Positions 10,031-19,201 are shown, numbered from the stretch's first letter. The stretch is DNA of 64,000 nucleotides from Rhodococcus_G sp042879035 (GCF_042879035.1 NZ_JBIAOU010000021.1:17595-81594), one strand, 5' to 3'. Made by a program: numbers and translations. Notes: a model not told the origin generated them from the letters alone.

Positions 10031-11242
10031 ATGAACCTCCCCCGACGGTTGCGCATGCAGCAGGGCCAGGAACGCGCCTCGGTCTCGCCGCTGGAGTTGT
10101 TCTTCGACCTCGTCTTCGTGTTCGCCCTCACCCGGGTCACCGATTTCATGGCGGACGATCCGACCGGGGAGAACCTCCTCCGCGGTGTCCTCGTCCTGGC
10201 CGTGCTGTGGTGGAGCTGGGTCGGCTACTCCTGGCTGTGGAACCTGATCCGGGCGGACGAGGGCGTGTCCCGGGTGGTCGCGTTCGCCTCGATGGGCGCG
10301 GTGTTCGTCGTGGCCTTGACGATCCCCGAGGCGTTCGTCGACCTGCCCGACGGACTGTCCGGTCCGGTGGTGTTCGCGCTCGCCTACTTCGTGGTGCGCG
10401 CACTGCACCTGGTGATGTTCCTGGTGATCAGCACCGACGATCCGCAACTGCGCCGCCAGGTGCTGCGGTTCGTGCCCAGCATGGCGATCGGGACGACGTG
10501 CCTGCTCGTCGCGTCCCAGTTGACCGGAACCGCGCAGACCGCGATGTGGTTCGCGGCCCTGGCCGGCGACTACCTCGGCACGATGATCGGAGGCGCCGAG
10601 TGGCGGCTGCGGTCGGTGAGCCACTTCGCCGAACGGCACGGCCTGATCGTCATCATCGCGTTGGGCGAATCGATCACCTCGATCGGCATCGGCGTCGCCG
10701 CACTGCCGATCTCGTGGGCGATCATCGTCGCGACCCTGCTGGGCCTGGCGGTCGCCGGCCTGATGTGGTGGGCGTACTTCGACGTCACCTCGCTCGCCGT
10801 CGAGCACGCCTTCGAATCCGCCGCGGGCACCCGGCTGATCAAGATCGCCCAGCACTGCTACACCTTCGCCCACCTGCCGATGGTCGTGGGCGTCGTGATG
10901 ATGTCGCTGGGCCTGAAGAAGGTGCTCTCCTACGTCACGGACGGCAACCACCACCGCCTCACCGACCCGCTGTACGGGTGGCCACTGGTCGCACTGCTCG
11001 CCGGCGGCGCCGTCTACCTCCTGGCCCTGGTGTACTTCAAGGCCTACCCCACCGGCAGCATCACCTACCCGCGCGTCCTCGCGGCGGCGGTGCTGCTGGT
11101 GCTGATCCCGGCGCTCTGGCACACGCCCGCCCTGGCGACACTGGCCGCGCTGACCGCGGTCCTCGCCGCCATGATCGGTTACGAGACGTGGCGCTACGCC
11201 GATCCCCGCTCGCGGATCCGGCACGGTGCGCACGAGCGCTGA
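10031..11242 (+). CDS. Low-temperature requirement protein A (LtrA) family membrane protein
   Basis: A 403-residue multi-pass membrane protein of the LtrA family, with the diagnostic opening VSPLELFFDLVFVFALTRVT near residues 18-37. The conserved EWRLRSVSHFAERHGLIVII and ALGESI motifs lie in the middle, and ten or more hydrophobic segments follow. The Listeria founding member was linked to growth in the cold, but the biochemical function is unknown. The ATG at 10031 sits 120 bp from the divergent ask start. Confidence 0.85.
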   Translation: MNLPRRLRMQQGQERASVSPLELFFDLVFVFALTRVTDFMADDPTGENLLRGVLVLAVLWWSWVGYSWLWNLIRADEGVSRVVAFASMGAVFVVALTIPEAFVDLPDGLSGPVVFALAYFVVRALHLVMFLVISTDDPQLRRQVLRFVPSMAIGTTCLLVASQLTGTAQTAMWFAALAGDYLGTMIGGAEWRLRSVSHFAERHGLIVIIALGESITSIGIGVAALPISWAIIVATLLGLAVAGLMWWAYFDVTSLAVEHAFESAAGTRLIKIAQHCYTFAHLPMVVGVVMMSLGLKKVLSYVTDGNHHRLTDPLYGWPLVALLAGGAVYLLALVYFKAYPTGSITYPRVLAAAVLLVLIPALWHTPALATLAALTAVLAAMIGYETWRYADPRSRIRHGAHER

Positions 11243-11284
11243 CACCTCGCGCCTCGTGTCGGGCCCGTCCGACACACTGACCCC

Positions 11285-12826
11285 GTGAGAGTCGTGTTGG
11301 CGCCGGGCCCCGAGCGGGTCGTCGCGGTCCGCACCGACGACGCCGGTACCGCCCTCGCCGAGCCGACCGTGTTCCCGGACGCGGCGGCGGCCGTCCGCGC
11401 TCTCGAACCCGAACGCCCGCGCTGGGTGTGGCCGGACACCGCGGCGGTGTACCCGACGGTGCTGCGCGCCGGCCTGCGGGTGGACCGCTGCCACGACCTC
11501 GCCCTCACCGACGCGCTCCTGCGCACCCGGGCCGGGCTGCCACCCGCAGTCGGGCCGGCACCGGTGGACGAGCGCCCCGGACTGTTCGACACCACCCCCG
11601 CCGCCGACCCGGACGCGGTCCTGGCCGAGTACACCGAGCAGGTGCGCCTGATCGGCTCCGACGCCCGTCTGCGCCTGCTCGTCGCCGCGGAGTCCGCGGG
11701 CGCCCTCGCCGCCGCGGAGATGAGTCACACCGGGATGCCGTTCTCGGCGGCCGCGCACCGCCGCATGCTCGAGAACGCCCTGGGTCCCCGGGTTCCCGCC
11801 GACACCCTGCCGGTGCGCCTTCGGGAACTCGCCGACGAGGTCAGCGCCGCGTTCGGGCGACGCGTGAACCCGGCGTCGCAGCCGGAGGTGGTGGCCGCGT
11901 TCGCCCGCGACGGCGTCGAACTGGCCTCGACGCGGGCATGGCTGCTGCGCGACGTCGACCACCCCGCGGTCGAGCCGCTGCTGCGGTACCGCGACCTCGC
12001 CAAACTGCACTCCGCGAACGGGTGGGCGTGGCTCGACGCCTGGGTCGAGGGCGACCGGTTCCGGCCGGTGTACGTCCCCGGCGGCGTGGTGTCGGGTCGG
12101 TGGGCGAGTCGCGGTGGCGGCGCCCTGCAGATCCCGAAACCGGTGCGCGCCAGCGTGATCGCCGAGAAGGACCACACCCTGGTGATCGCCGACGCCGGCC
12201 AGCTCGAACCCCGGATCCTGGCCGCGATGTCCGGCGATCCGCTGATGGTGGCCGCCGCGGGCGCCGACGACATGTACGCCCCGGTCGCCGCCGAGGTCTT
12301 CGGCGGCGACCGCGCGAAGGCGAAGGTCGCGATCCTCGGCGTCCTCTACGGCGCCACCGCAGGCGAAGCCCGCGCACTGCTCACGTTGCTGCGCACACGC
12401 TTTCCGGTGGCCGTCCAGTACGTGGAAGACGCCGCCCGCGCCGGCGAGCGGGGCGACGTGGTGCACTCGTGGCTGGGCCGCGCCTGCCCACCACCGGACG
12501 CGAACTGGTGGTCGCACGGCGACGCCCACGCGCGGGGACGCTTCACACGCAACTTCGTCGTCCAGGCCACCGCCGCCGAATGGGCACTGTCACTCCTCGC
12601 CGACCTTCGCCGTCGCCTCGCCGGCAGCGACACCGGCCGGCTCGCCGGCAGCGACGCAGAGCTGGTGTTCTTCCAGCACGACGAGGTGGTCGTGCACTGC
12701 CGCGACCCCGAGCAGGCCACCCGCGACATCCTCGCCGCCACCGACACCGCGACCCGACTGCTGTTCGGCGACACCGCCGTTCGGTTCCCCATGGACCTCG
12801 CCGTCCGCGACTGTTACGCCGAATGA
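11285..12826 (+). CDS. PolA-like DNA polymerase (short family A, 'bifunctional 3'-5' exonuclease/DNA polymerase')
   Basis: A 513-residue family A polymerase, much shorter than PolA (about 900) and lacking the 5' nuclease domain. Motif A reads DAGQLEPRILA (canonical DYSQIELR, keeping the metal-binding Asp and the Glu). Motif B reads RAKAKVAILGVLYG (canonical R-x3-K-x3-F-G-x2-Y-G, with F replaced by L), and motif C reads FQHDEVVV (VHDE). The N-terminal third should be the exonuclease-like domain, but its acidic motifs are not clear, so proofreading may be absent. Mycobacteria and rhodococci carry such an extra enzyme with unclear duty, perhaps repair synthesis. The GTG start is 42 bp after LtrA. 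Confidence 0.85.
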   Translation: MRVVLAPGPERVVAVRTDDAGTALAEPTVFPDAAAAVRALEPERPRWVWPDTAAVYPTVLRAGLRVDRCHDLALTDALLRTRAGLPPAVGPAPVDERPGLFDTTPAADPDAVLAEYTEQVRLIGSDARLRLLVAAESAGALAAAEMSHTGMPFSAAAHRRMLENALGPRVPADTLPVRLRELADEVSAAFGRRVNPASQPEVVAAFARDGVELASTRAWLLRDVDHPAVEPLLRYRDLAKLHSANGWAWLDAWVEGDRFRPVYVPGGVVSGRWASRGGGALQIPKPVRASVIAEKDHTLVIADAGQLEPRILAAMSGDPLMVAAAGADDMYAPVAAEVFGGDRAKAKVAILGVLYGATAGEARALLTLLRTRFPVAVQYVEDAARAGERGDVVHSWLGRACPPPDANWWSHGDAHARGRFTRNFVVQATAAEWALSLLADLRRRLAGSDTGRLAGSDAELVFFQHDEVVVHCRDPEQATRDILAATDTATRLLFGDTAVRFPMDLAVRDCYAE

Positions 12827-12832
12827 GCCTCG

Positions 12833-13632
12833 CTACGGAACCGCGGCCCGCCGGATCGCGCGCGGCGTGGCGCCCGTGATGTCACGCACCGCGCGACCGA
12901 ACTGACTGGACCCGACGAAGCCGCACCGGACGGCGACCTGCCCGACGGTCAACTGAGCGTGGTCGGGATCGGTGAGCAGTTCCAGGCTTCGCGCGACCCG
13001 ACGTCGCCTGATCAGTTCGTACACCGAGTACGGCGCCGACTCGAACAGCTTGTGCAGATACCGGGAACTGACGTTCATCGACGCCGCGACCTTCGCGACT
13101 GTCAGCGTCGGATCGGTGTAGTTGTTCTCCACGAACTCCACTGCGCGGGCACGATTCCGGTTACCGATCGCACCGGACTTCGCGGTGCGGCCCTGCGCCT
13201 GCCGAATCACTGCGAGGCACAGATCCAGGACCGCGTGCTCGACGAGGGCCAACTCGGCGGAACCCGCCGGACACAGGTCGCTCTCGGCGAACTGCTCGAG
13301 CACGCCACCGAGAAGCACCGTGAGCGGCTCGGCGGGCAACGCGCAGCCGACGAGGACACGAACGTCGACCGACCGAGCCGTCAACGCCACATGCGGCAGG
13401 TACGCGAACACGTAGTCGCCACGGCCGGGCAGCGCAACCGCGAACGGTGCCGCAAAATCGACGAAGGCGACCTCCCCGGCAGCACCCGACACCGCAGGCC
13501 GTGCTGTTCGAACACGCGTCACCGGACCGGACCGCCACCAGGCACAGGTATCCACTGTGATCGTCGGCGAGCCACTCCGGAGTACGCATCACCGAAACCG
13601 CGGATGTCCGTAGCCGATTCACCCGCACCCCC
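12833..13632 (-). pseudogene. AraC-family regulator, frameshifted and truncated at its N-terminus
   Basis: The C-terminal two thirds read cleanly from about 13520 down to 12833. They include the two HTH motifs (DPTLTVAKVAASMNVSSRYL and LTVGQVAVRCGFVGSSQFGR) and a preceding AraC-binding-like domain (GEVAFVDFAAPFAVALPGRG). A GTG at 13555 could start a 240-residue form. Similarity to the usual N-terminal domain continues upstream in another frame (RVNRLRTSAVSVMRTPEWLA and DDHSGYLCLVAVRSGD) and joins at about 13518-13525. About 60 further N-terminal residues are not found. Either the 240-residue form is a short regulator or, more likely, this is a decayed gene. Confidence 0.55.
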
Positions 13633-14182
13633 GGCAGCGCTCCGGGAAACGCCAGTAGAGCTGTCCACGGATCCCGATGCCCAGCCGTCCGGGCGGCTCG
13701 AGATCCAGGACTGCGCCCGACCGGTGCGCGGCACGCATGATCTCGGTCAGCGGCCTCGCCGATCGGGCCGCCTCCGAGCGCGAAGGAAGCACGGACGCCG
13801 CGGTGACCAGGGAGCAACTGGTCTGCCACTCGGCGACGACCACGCCGCCGGTCTCGCAGTCGACCATGTCCAGGATGCGCGCCAGTGCCGGTGAGGTCAC
13901 GCCGCACATCCGCACGGTGCGGGCGAAGACCTCGTCGACGTCGAGGGCGCTGCGCTCGTCCCGGCACAGGACGGTCAGTCCGACGTCGCGGTCGGTGACG
14001 ACGTCGCGGCCGTGCCAGAACTCCGCCGACGGGGCACCGCCACAACAGTGGAGCAGGCGGTACCGACCGGCGGCGAAGGTGCTGCCGGGGACGTGACCGG
14101 CCGGCGAGCGACCCGCGGGCGGACATGGACGTGTCGGTGGCTGAGCCACCACAGCGGACAGCCGTTCGGTGTCAGCGTGCAT
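13619..14182 (-). pseudogene. Fragment resembling the C-terminal kinase-like domain of actinobacterial MurJ (MviN)
   Basis: From about 14090 downward the translation GSTFAAGRYRLLHCCGG, then EFWHGRDVVTDRDVGLTVL, ALARILDMVDCETGGVVVAE and LEPPGRLGIGIRG follows the pseudokinase domain found at the end of the MurJ lipid II flippase in mycobacteria and rhodococci. No membrane part of MurJ is present. Near the end the match moves to another frame (LLAFPGALPG), which then merges into the AraC remnant. An ATG at 14182 could open a free-standing 187-residue protein, but the frameshift argues for a relic. The 280 bp from here to the pirin gene hold no further recognisable gene. Confidence 0.45.
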
Positions 14183-14464
14183 GCACCGACGTCGAGCCGC
14201 TCGACTGTGTGTCAACGCAGAGCATTCGTGCATCCTCACACAGCCACGCGGTGATGCAACCCCGCGTCACGGACGAGTAGTGCTGGGCGACAACGCTTCG
14301 CCACCCCGCACTTCCGGCGACCGTGCAGGTAATCGGACACCTGTCACAGTCGGTGGCACATTCCCGCGGCACTGTTCATCGATTCTCCGTGCGCGATTTG
14401 TGCGTCTCCGGCGCCCGTGCGTGACCCTGGTGGCCCCGGCTACCGAAATCGCGCACAGGCCCGG

Positions 14465-15442
14465 TCATCCGCGTGGCTTGAGCCGGGTGTTGGGCAGCAC
14501 CGGGGCCGGGATCGTCTCCCGCCACGCGGCGGGGAACGGCCCGAAGCGGCTCGCCTCGGGAGCGGGCCGTTCGTCGCGTTCGCGCTGCCAGTCCTCCCGG
14601 TACCCCGCGACCTCGTCGTGGGAGCGACCGATGAAGTTCCACCACATGACGATCTGCTCGCCGAAGGGTTCACCACCGAGCACCATGATGCGCACCGGCC
14701 CGTCCGCCCCCGCGACCAACTCCACTCGCGACGGACCCGCGGGCAGAAACACCAGCTGACCCACCTTCGCGTCCACTCCGGCCACCGACAGCGACCCGGT
14801 GTCGACCATCACGCCGTGCTCGAACGTCGGGTCCAGCGCGATGCTCAGCGACTGCCCGGCCCGCATCGTCACCTCTGCACCGACGAGCGGTGTGAAGGTG
14901 CGCACCGGCGAAGTCTGTCCGAACAACTGACCGAGGAACACCGAGACCTGCGCTCCCTCGATGTCGACGAGCGGCGGCTCGTAGTGCTCGAAAGCCGGTG
15001 CGGTGAAGCGGTGTTCGTCGGGCAGCGCCACCCACAGCTGGACCCCGTGCAGGATCTCGGTGTCGGGTGTGGAGAACTCCGAGTGCGCGATCCCGGAACC
15101 GGCGGTCATCAGGTTGACCTCCCGCGGCCGAACCATCGCGTGCGCACCGGTGGTGTCGCGGTGCTCGATCTCACCGCGGAACAGCCACGACACCGTCTGA
15201 AGCCCGGTGTGCGGGTGGCCGGCAACCTTCATGCCTCCGCTGTCCCGAACGTCGTCGGGTCCGTAATGGTCGATGAAGCACCACGCGCCGATCAGGGACC
15301 GGCCCCGCTGCGGCAGCGACCGACGCACCGTCATCGCCCGCGGGCCACCGAGTGGCACCTCACGGAAATCCATCAGCTCCGGGATGTGCGCCTCGCTGCT
15401 CGCGCACACGATCTCGCCGGGCGTGGGGTCGAGATTGCTCAT
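14465..15442 (-). CDS. Pirin family protein
   Basis: A 325-residue bicupin of the pirin family. The metal-binding signature of the N-terminal cupin is present: GHPHTGLQTVSWLFRGEIEH near residues 75-95 and GSGIAHSEFS near 120. These provide the three His and one Glu that bind a single iron. A short Trp-rich C-terminal region follows (QIVMWWNFIGRSHDEVAGYR), typical of pirins. Some pirins have quercetinase activity and others act as redox-sensing co-regulators; sequence alone does not decide. It is divergent from the small acetyltransferase gene, with about 120 bp between starts. Confidence 0.9.
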   Translation of the reverse strand: MSNLDPTPGEIVCASSEAHIPELMDFREVPLGGPRAMTVRRSLPQRGRSLIGAWCFIDHYGPDDVRDSGGMKVAGHPHTGLQTVSWLFRGEIEHRDTTGAHAMVRPREVNLMTAGSGIAHSEFSTPDTEILHGVQLWVALPDEHRFTAPAFEHYEPPLVDIEGAQVSVFLGQLFGQTSPVRTFTPLVGAEVTMRAGQSLSIALDPTFEHGVMVDTGSLSVAGVDAKVGQLVFLPAGPSRVELVAGADGPVRIMVLGGEPFGEQIVMWWNFIGRSHDEVAGYREDWQRERDERPAPEASRFGPFPAAWRETIPAPVLPNTRLKPRG

Positions 15443-15563
15443 GAGTGCCGGTCCTGTCGATCACGTGTCCTGAGAAGTGCAGTTCGAGCCTAACCCCGCT
15501 GCTCCGCCTCGAGCCGCACGACGCCGGTCGCGACCGAACCCGCCGGTACGGCATAGTTGTTCC

Positions 15564-15899
15564 ATGACTGACGAGCAGAAGACCGACGCCTCCCCCACCG
15601 TCCGCGACGCCGGTGATCGCTACGAGATCGTCGTCGGTGGCGAGGTCGCCGGTTTCACCGAGTACCTGGACCGGGGCGCCCAGCGGATCTTCTTCCACAC
15701 CGAGGTCGACGAGCGGTTCGCGGGGCAGGGCCTGGCGGGGATCCTCGTCCACGAAGCACTGACCGCGACCGTGGCGGCGGGGCTGCGGATCGTTCCGATC
15801 TGCCCGTACGTGGCGAAGTACGTGGGCAAGCACCACGACTTCGACGCCCAGCTGGACCCGGTCACCCCCGACGCCCTCGCGGCGGTGCAGGCGCGGTGA
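15564..15899 (+). CDS. Small GNAT-like N-acetyltransferase (YjdJ/GTLF3B class)
   Basis: A 111-residue protein of the minimal acetyltransferase type (Acetyltransf_CG). It has an FFHTEVDERFAGQGLAGILV segment carrying the acetyl-CoA loop, followed by GLRIVPICPYVAKYV-GKH, the conserved C-P-Y-V signature of the class. Substrates are generally unknown. The start ATG at 15564 matches the family N-terminus. Its last codons overlap the next gene by 4 bp (GTGA), indicating translational coupling. Confidence 0.85.
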   Translation: MTDEQKTDASPTVRDAGDRYEIVVGGEVAGFTEYLDRGAQRIFFHTEVDERFAGQGLAGILVHEALTATVAAGLRIVPICPYVAKYVGKHHDFDAQLDPVTPDALAAVQAR

Positions 15900-16369
15900 C
15901 CGCGCACCGACGCATCGCGATCGACAAGCAGTCCCCGACGGTCTACGACGCGATGACGGCCGTCGCCGTCGAGGTGGGCCACCAGGCGAAGGCCGCAGGT
16001 CTCGACCGGACGCTGATCGAATTGGTGAACATCCGTGTCTCACAGATCAACCGGTGCGCCTTCTGCCTGGACCTGCACACCCGCCGGGCCCTCACCGGCG
16101 GCGAATCGATCCGGCGGATCACGGTCCTGCCCGCGTGGCGGGAGGTCACGCTCTACAGCGACGCCGAACGCGCCGCACTCGAGATAGCCGAGTCGGTAAC
16201 CATGGTCGCGCAGGACCACCTCGACGACAAGACCTACGCGTCGGTCCGCACGTACCTGACCGACGACCAGGTATCGGTCGTGACCTGGGCTGCGATCGCG
16301 ATCAACGCCTTCAATCGGATCTCGATCGCGAGCCTGCACCCGGTCCGGCCGTCACCGAAGGCGTCCTGA
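15896..16369 (+). CDS. Carboxymuconolactone decarboxylase/AhpD-like family protein
   Basis: A 157-residue helical protein of the CMD/AhpD family. The CxxC-x3-H redox motif is seen in INRCAFCLDLHTRRAL near residues 50-65, the alkylhydroperoxidase signature. Despite the family name this is not the protocatechuate-pathway decarboxylase: it has the redox pair and the 'peroxidase-related' spacing. A reducing role for peroxides is inferred. It is co-transcribed with, and overlaps, the acetyltransferase. Confidence 0.85.
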   Translation: MTAHRRIAIDKQSPTVYDAMTAVAVEVGHQAKAAGLDRTLIELVNIRVSQINRCAFCLDLHTRRALTGGESIRRITVLPAWREVTLYSDAERAALEIAESVTMVAQDHLDDKTYASVRTYLTDDQVSVVTWAAIAINAFNRISIASLHPVRPSPKAS

Positions 16370-16390
16370 ACGGCGGGACCGGCTGCGGGC

Positions 16391-16984
16391 CTATCCGACG
16401 CCGCTGATGTTCGTCGAGCCGGTGACGACGGAGCCGAACAGGGGGGCGTCCGGCGCCCGCTCCGGCAGCGAACTGCCGCCACCGGACACCGTGTCGTCCG
16501 GATCCGATTCCGTGGTGATCGCGCCGGTGAGATCGACGGCGACGGCGCCGGTGAGATCGGCACGGATCAGTTTGGTTCCGTCGAGTGTCGCGCCGCTCAG
16601 GTCGGCGTTCGTCAGTGTGGCGCCGGTGAGGTTGGCGCTCCCGAGATCGGCACCGGTGAGGTCCGCGCCGGTCAGGTCCACGCCCGGGCCGTAGACCAGG
16701 TAGAGGTTCGCGGCGGACAGTTTGGCGCCGACGAGTGTGGTCCCGGCCAGGTTCGCGCCGAGCAGGTTCGCGCCGGACAGGTCAGCGAACGAGAGATCGA
16801 CACCCGACAGGTTCACGCCGACGAGATTGGCGTCCGCGCAGTCGGTGAAGACGGACTCCGTCGGATCGGACACGATCGTGCAACCGCCGATGGTGGTGTC
16901 CGCGGACGCGCCGGGCGCGAGGACCACCGGACCGGCGACCGCCAGCCCCGCCCTTGCAGCCACGCCGACAATTCGGGCCACCAT
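16391..16984 (-). CDS. Secreted pentapeptide-repeat protein
   Basis: A 197-residue protein. An N-terminal signal sequence (MVARIVGVAARAGLAVAGPV then APGASA) precedes about 90 residues of A(D/N)LxG pentapeptide repeats, for example GVNLSGVDLSFADLSGANLL. These fold into a right-handed quadrilateral beta helix. The tail is acidic and Gly/Ser-rich. Cytoplasmic relatives such as MfpA mimic DNA at gyrase, but the signal peptide here argues for export and an unknown surface role. The ATG complement at 16982-16984 gives the signal peptide. The start is divergent from the leucine leader. Confidence 0.8.
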   Translation of the reverse strand: MVARIVGVAARAGLAVAGPVVLAPGASADTTIGGCTIVSDPTESVFTDCADANLVGVNLSGVDLSFADLSGANLLGANLAGTTLVGAKLSAANLYLVYGPGVDLTGADLTGADLGSANLTGATLTNADLSGATLDGTKLIRADLTGAVAVDLTGAITTESDPDDTVSGGGSSLPERAPDAPLFGSVVTGSTNISGVG

Positions 16985-17181
16985 CCGGCCACGTCCCCTC
17001 GGACCTGTCGCAATCGCGCACTCGCTTCCAGAGAAATCCCATGTCAGACGACTGAATCCGTCTTGACGGGACACCCTGACAAAACGATCACGATGCGGTG
17101 GCGAATTCGTCGAACCAAGCGTCCAACTGCTTGATCCGGCCGCGTTCGCGGGTGGTCGGGCTGGCAATTGGGTCCAGCAGG

Positions 17182-17187
17182 TAGACT
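17182..17187 (+). promoter_or_regulatory. Probable -10 element of the leuA leader transcript
   Basis: TAGACT lies 8 bases before the leader-peptide ATG, which puts the transcription start at or next to that ATG (leaderless). No good -35 hexamer is seen at the right distance. Confidence 0.45.
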
Positions 17188-17194
17188 GCCCTAC

Positions 17195-17236
17195 ATGCAG
17201 CGGGCGCTCCTCCTTAACTGCCGCGACGGGGTCTGA
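17195..17236 (+). CDS. leuL: Leucine operon leader peptide
   Basis: A 13-codon frame ATG-...-TGA encodes MQRALLLNCRDGV. It has three consecutive Leu codons (CTC CTC CTT, the last of them rarely used in this GC-rich genome), 88 bp before leuA. It opens directly behind a -10 box and its stop lies inside a stem-loop. This is the architecture of the leucine attenuators described in actinobacteria: ribosome stalling at the Leu codons when leucyl-tRNA is scarce would change downstream RNA folding and allow leuA transcription. Too short for ordinary gene finding. Confidence 0.82.
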   Translation: MQRALLLNCRDGV

Positions 17237-17259
17237 TCCAGACCGGCCTCCCGTCGCGG
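17221..17259 (+). promoter_or_regulatory. Attenuator stem-loop of leuA
   Basis: CCGCGACGGG (17221-17230) pairs exactly with 17250-17259. Inside it GTCTG (17231-17235) pairs with CAGAC (17239-17243). The 5' arm starts within the leader peptide reading frame just after the Leu codons, so a stalled ribosome would cover or free it. This fits an anti-terminator or pause hairpin. The competing terminator before leuA is not obvious by eye. Confidence 0.65.
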
Positions 17260-17324
17260 GGTTCAGTGGCGCCGGTCGATCACCCCTAGGACCGACAGGT
17301 CCCCCTCAGTTCGGAGATTCGTCA

Positions 17325-19133
17325 ATGTCACCCGCCGACGCATTCACCACCGGATCGCGCACCATCACGCCGCCGTCCAAGCCCGCGCCCGCAGACCAGC
17401 CCGCGTGGAACACGCAGAAGAACTCCTCGATGCCGACCTACCGGTACCGGCCCTTCTCGGAAGAGGTCGAGTCGGTGTCGCTGCCCGACCGCACCTGGCC
17501 CGACAAGGTGATCGACCGCGCCCCGCAGTGGTGCGCCGTCGACCTGCGTGACGGCAACCAGGCACTCATCGACCCGATGAGCCCGGCCCGCAAGCGCCGC
17601 ATGTTCGACCTGCTGGTCCGGATGGGCTACAAGGAGATCGAGGTCGGTTTCCCGTCCGCCAGCCAGACCGACTTCGACTTCGTCCGCGAGATCATCGAGG
17701 ACAACGCGATTCCCGACGACGTCACGATCCAGGTGCTGACGCAGTCGCGTCCCGAGCTGATCACCCGCACGTTCGAGGCCTGCCAGGGCGCGAAGAACGT
17801 CATCGTGCACTTCTACAACTCCACGTCGATCCTGCAGCGCCGGGTGGTGTTCCGCGCCGACCAGGCCGCCATCAAGAAGATCGCGACCGACGCCGCGGCA
17901 CTGGTGCTCGAGGAGGCGAAGAAGTACCCCGACACCAACTGGCGCTGGGAGTACTCCCCCGAGTCCTACACGGGCACCGAACTGTCGTACGCCAAGGAAG
18001 TGTGTGACGCCGTCACCGAGGTCCTCGGCGCGACCCCGGAGAACCCGGTCATCCTGAACTTACCCGCGACCGTCGAGATGGCCACCCCGAACGTGTACGC
18101 CGACTCCATCGAGTGGATGCACCGCAACCTGGCGCGTCGCGACGCGGTGATCCTGTCGCTGCACCCGCACAACGACCGCGGCACCGGTGTCGCGGCGGCG
18201 GAGCTGGGCTACCAGGCCGGCGCCGACCGTATCGAGGGCTGCCTGTTCGGCAACGGCGAGCGCACCGGCAACGTCTGCCTGGTGACGCTGGGCCTGAACA
18301 TGTTCACCCGCGGCGTGGACCCGCAGATCGACTTCTCGAACATCGACGAGATCCGCCGCACGGTCGAGTACTGCAACCAGCTGCCCGTGCACGAGCGGCA
18401 CCCGTACGGCGGCGACCTGGTGTACACCGCGTTCTCCGGCAGCCACCAGGACGCCATCAACAAGGGTCTGGACGACATGAAGGTCTCCGCGGACTCGCAG
18501 GACGCGGACGTCGACGACATCGTCTGGCAGGTGCCGTACCTGCCGATCGACCCGAAGGACGTCGGCCGCACCTACGAGGCCGTCATCCGCGTGAACTCGC
18601 AGTCCGGCAAGGGCGGCGTGGCGTACATCATGAAGGCCGACCACGGTCTGGTGCTGCCGCGCCGCCTGCAGATCGAGTTCTCCCAGTCCGTCCAGAAGAT
18701 CACCGACGGCGAGGGCGGCGAGGTCTCGCCCAAGGAGATGTGGGACGTCTTCCACGAGGAGTACCTGGCACCGGTCAGGCCGCTCGAGCGTATGCGGCAG
18801 AAGGTGACCGCGTCGGAGGAGGACGGCGGCACGGACTCCATCACCGCCGTGGTGAAGGTGGACGGCAAGGAGCAGGAGGTCTCCGGATCCGGCAACGGCC
18901 CGCTCGCCGCGTTCGTCGACGCCATCGGGACGATCGGGTTCGACGTCCGCGTCCTGGACTACAGCGAGCACGCGATGTCCGCGGGCGACGACGCGCAGGC
19001 CGCCGCCTACGTCGAGTGCGCCGTGACGTCGCCCGACGGCACGAGCAAGGTGGTCTGGGGTGTCGGTATCGCGACGTCCATCACCACCGCTTCGCTGCGC
19101 GCGGTCGTCTCCGCGGTGAACCGGGCCCACTGA
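17325..19133 (+). CDS. leuA: 2-isopropylmalate synthase
   Basis: A 602-residue enzyme that condenses acetyl-CoA with 2-oxoisovalerate, the committed step of leucine synthesis. The catalytic TIM barrel shows CAVDLRDGNQALIDPM near residues 70-85 and the metal-binding HPHNDRGTG near 285. The C-terminal LeuA dimer/regulatory domain (from about 470) confers leucine feedback inhibition. The length fits the actinobacterial class with its extended N-terminus. The start ATG at 17325 has GGAG 10 bases upstream. Control is probably by the attenuator in front. Confidence 0.97.
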   Translation: MSPADAFTTGSRTITPPSKPAPADQPAWNTQKNSSMPTYRYRPFSEEVESVSLPDRTWPDKVIDRAPQWCAVDLRDGNQALIDPMSPARKRRMFDLLVRMGYKEIEVGFPSASQTDFDFVREIIEDNAIPDDVTIQVLTQSRPELITRTFEACQGAKNVIVHFYNSTSILQRRVVFRADQAAIKKIATDAAALVLEEAKKYPDTNWRWEYSPESYTGTELSYAKEVCDAVTEVLGATPENPVILNLPATVEMATPNVYADSIEWMHRNLARRDAVILSLHPHNDRGTGVAAAELGYQAGADRIEGCLFGNGERTGNVCLVTLGLNMFTRGVDPQIDFSNIDEIRRTVEYCNQLPVHERHPYGGDLVYTAFSGSHQDAINKGLDDMKVSADSQDADVDDIVWQVPYLPIDPKDVGRTYEAVIRVNSQSGKGGVAYIMKADHGLVLPRRLQIEFSQSVQKITDGEGGEVSPKEMWDVFHEEYLAPVRPLERMRQKVTASEEDGGTDSITAVVKVDGKEQEVSGSGNGPLAAFVDAIGTIGFDVRVLDYSEHAMSAGDDAQAAAYVECAVTSPDGTSKVVWGVGIATSITTASLRAVVSAVNRAH

Positions 19134-19148
19134 CAACACCCCGACACG

Positions 19149-19201
19149 CGGCTGAAGGGGCCCTTTGTTCGGTTGATCCGAACAAAGGGCCCCTTCAGCC
19201 G
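19149..19201. terminator. Perfect 24-bp hairpin after leuA
   Basis: Arms 19149-19172 and 19178-19201 are exact reverse complements, with loop TTGAT. The core GAAGGGGCCCTTTGTTCG is shared, with small changes, with the hairpin at 37210. It separates two converging genes and should stop transcription from both sides. Confidence 0.88.

Noticed and set aside
9962..12529. An 855-codon minus-strand frame opposite ltrA and the PolA-like gene
   Set aside because: Rich in His, Arg, Asp and Gly with no recognisable fold; both plus-strand genes are well supported.
15896..16369. 4-carboxymuconolactone decarboxylase (PcaC) that would extend the ortho pathway
   Set aside because: The CxxC-x3-H peroxidase motif and the distant location point to an AhpD-like redox protein, not PcaC.
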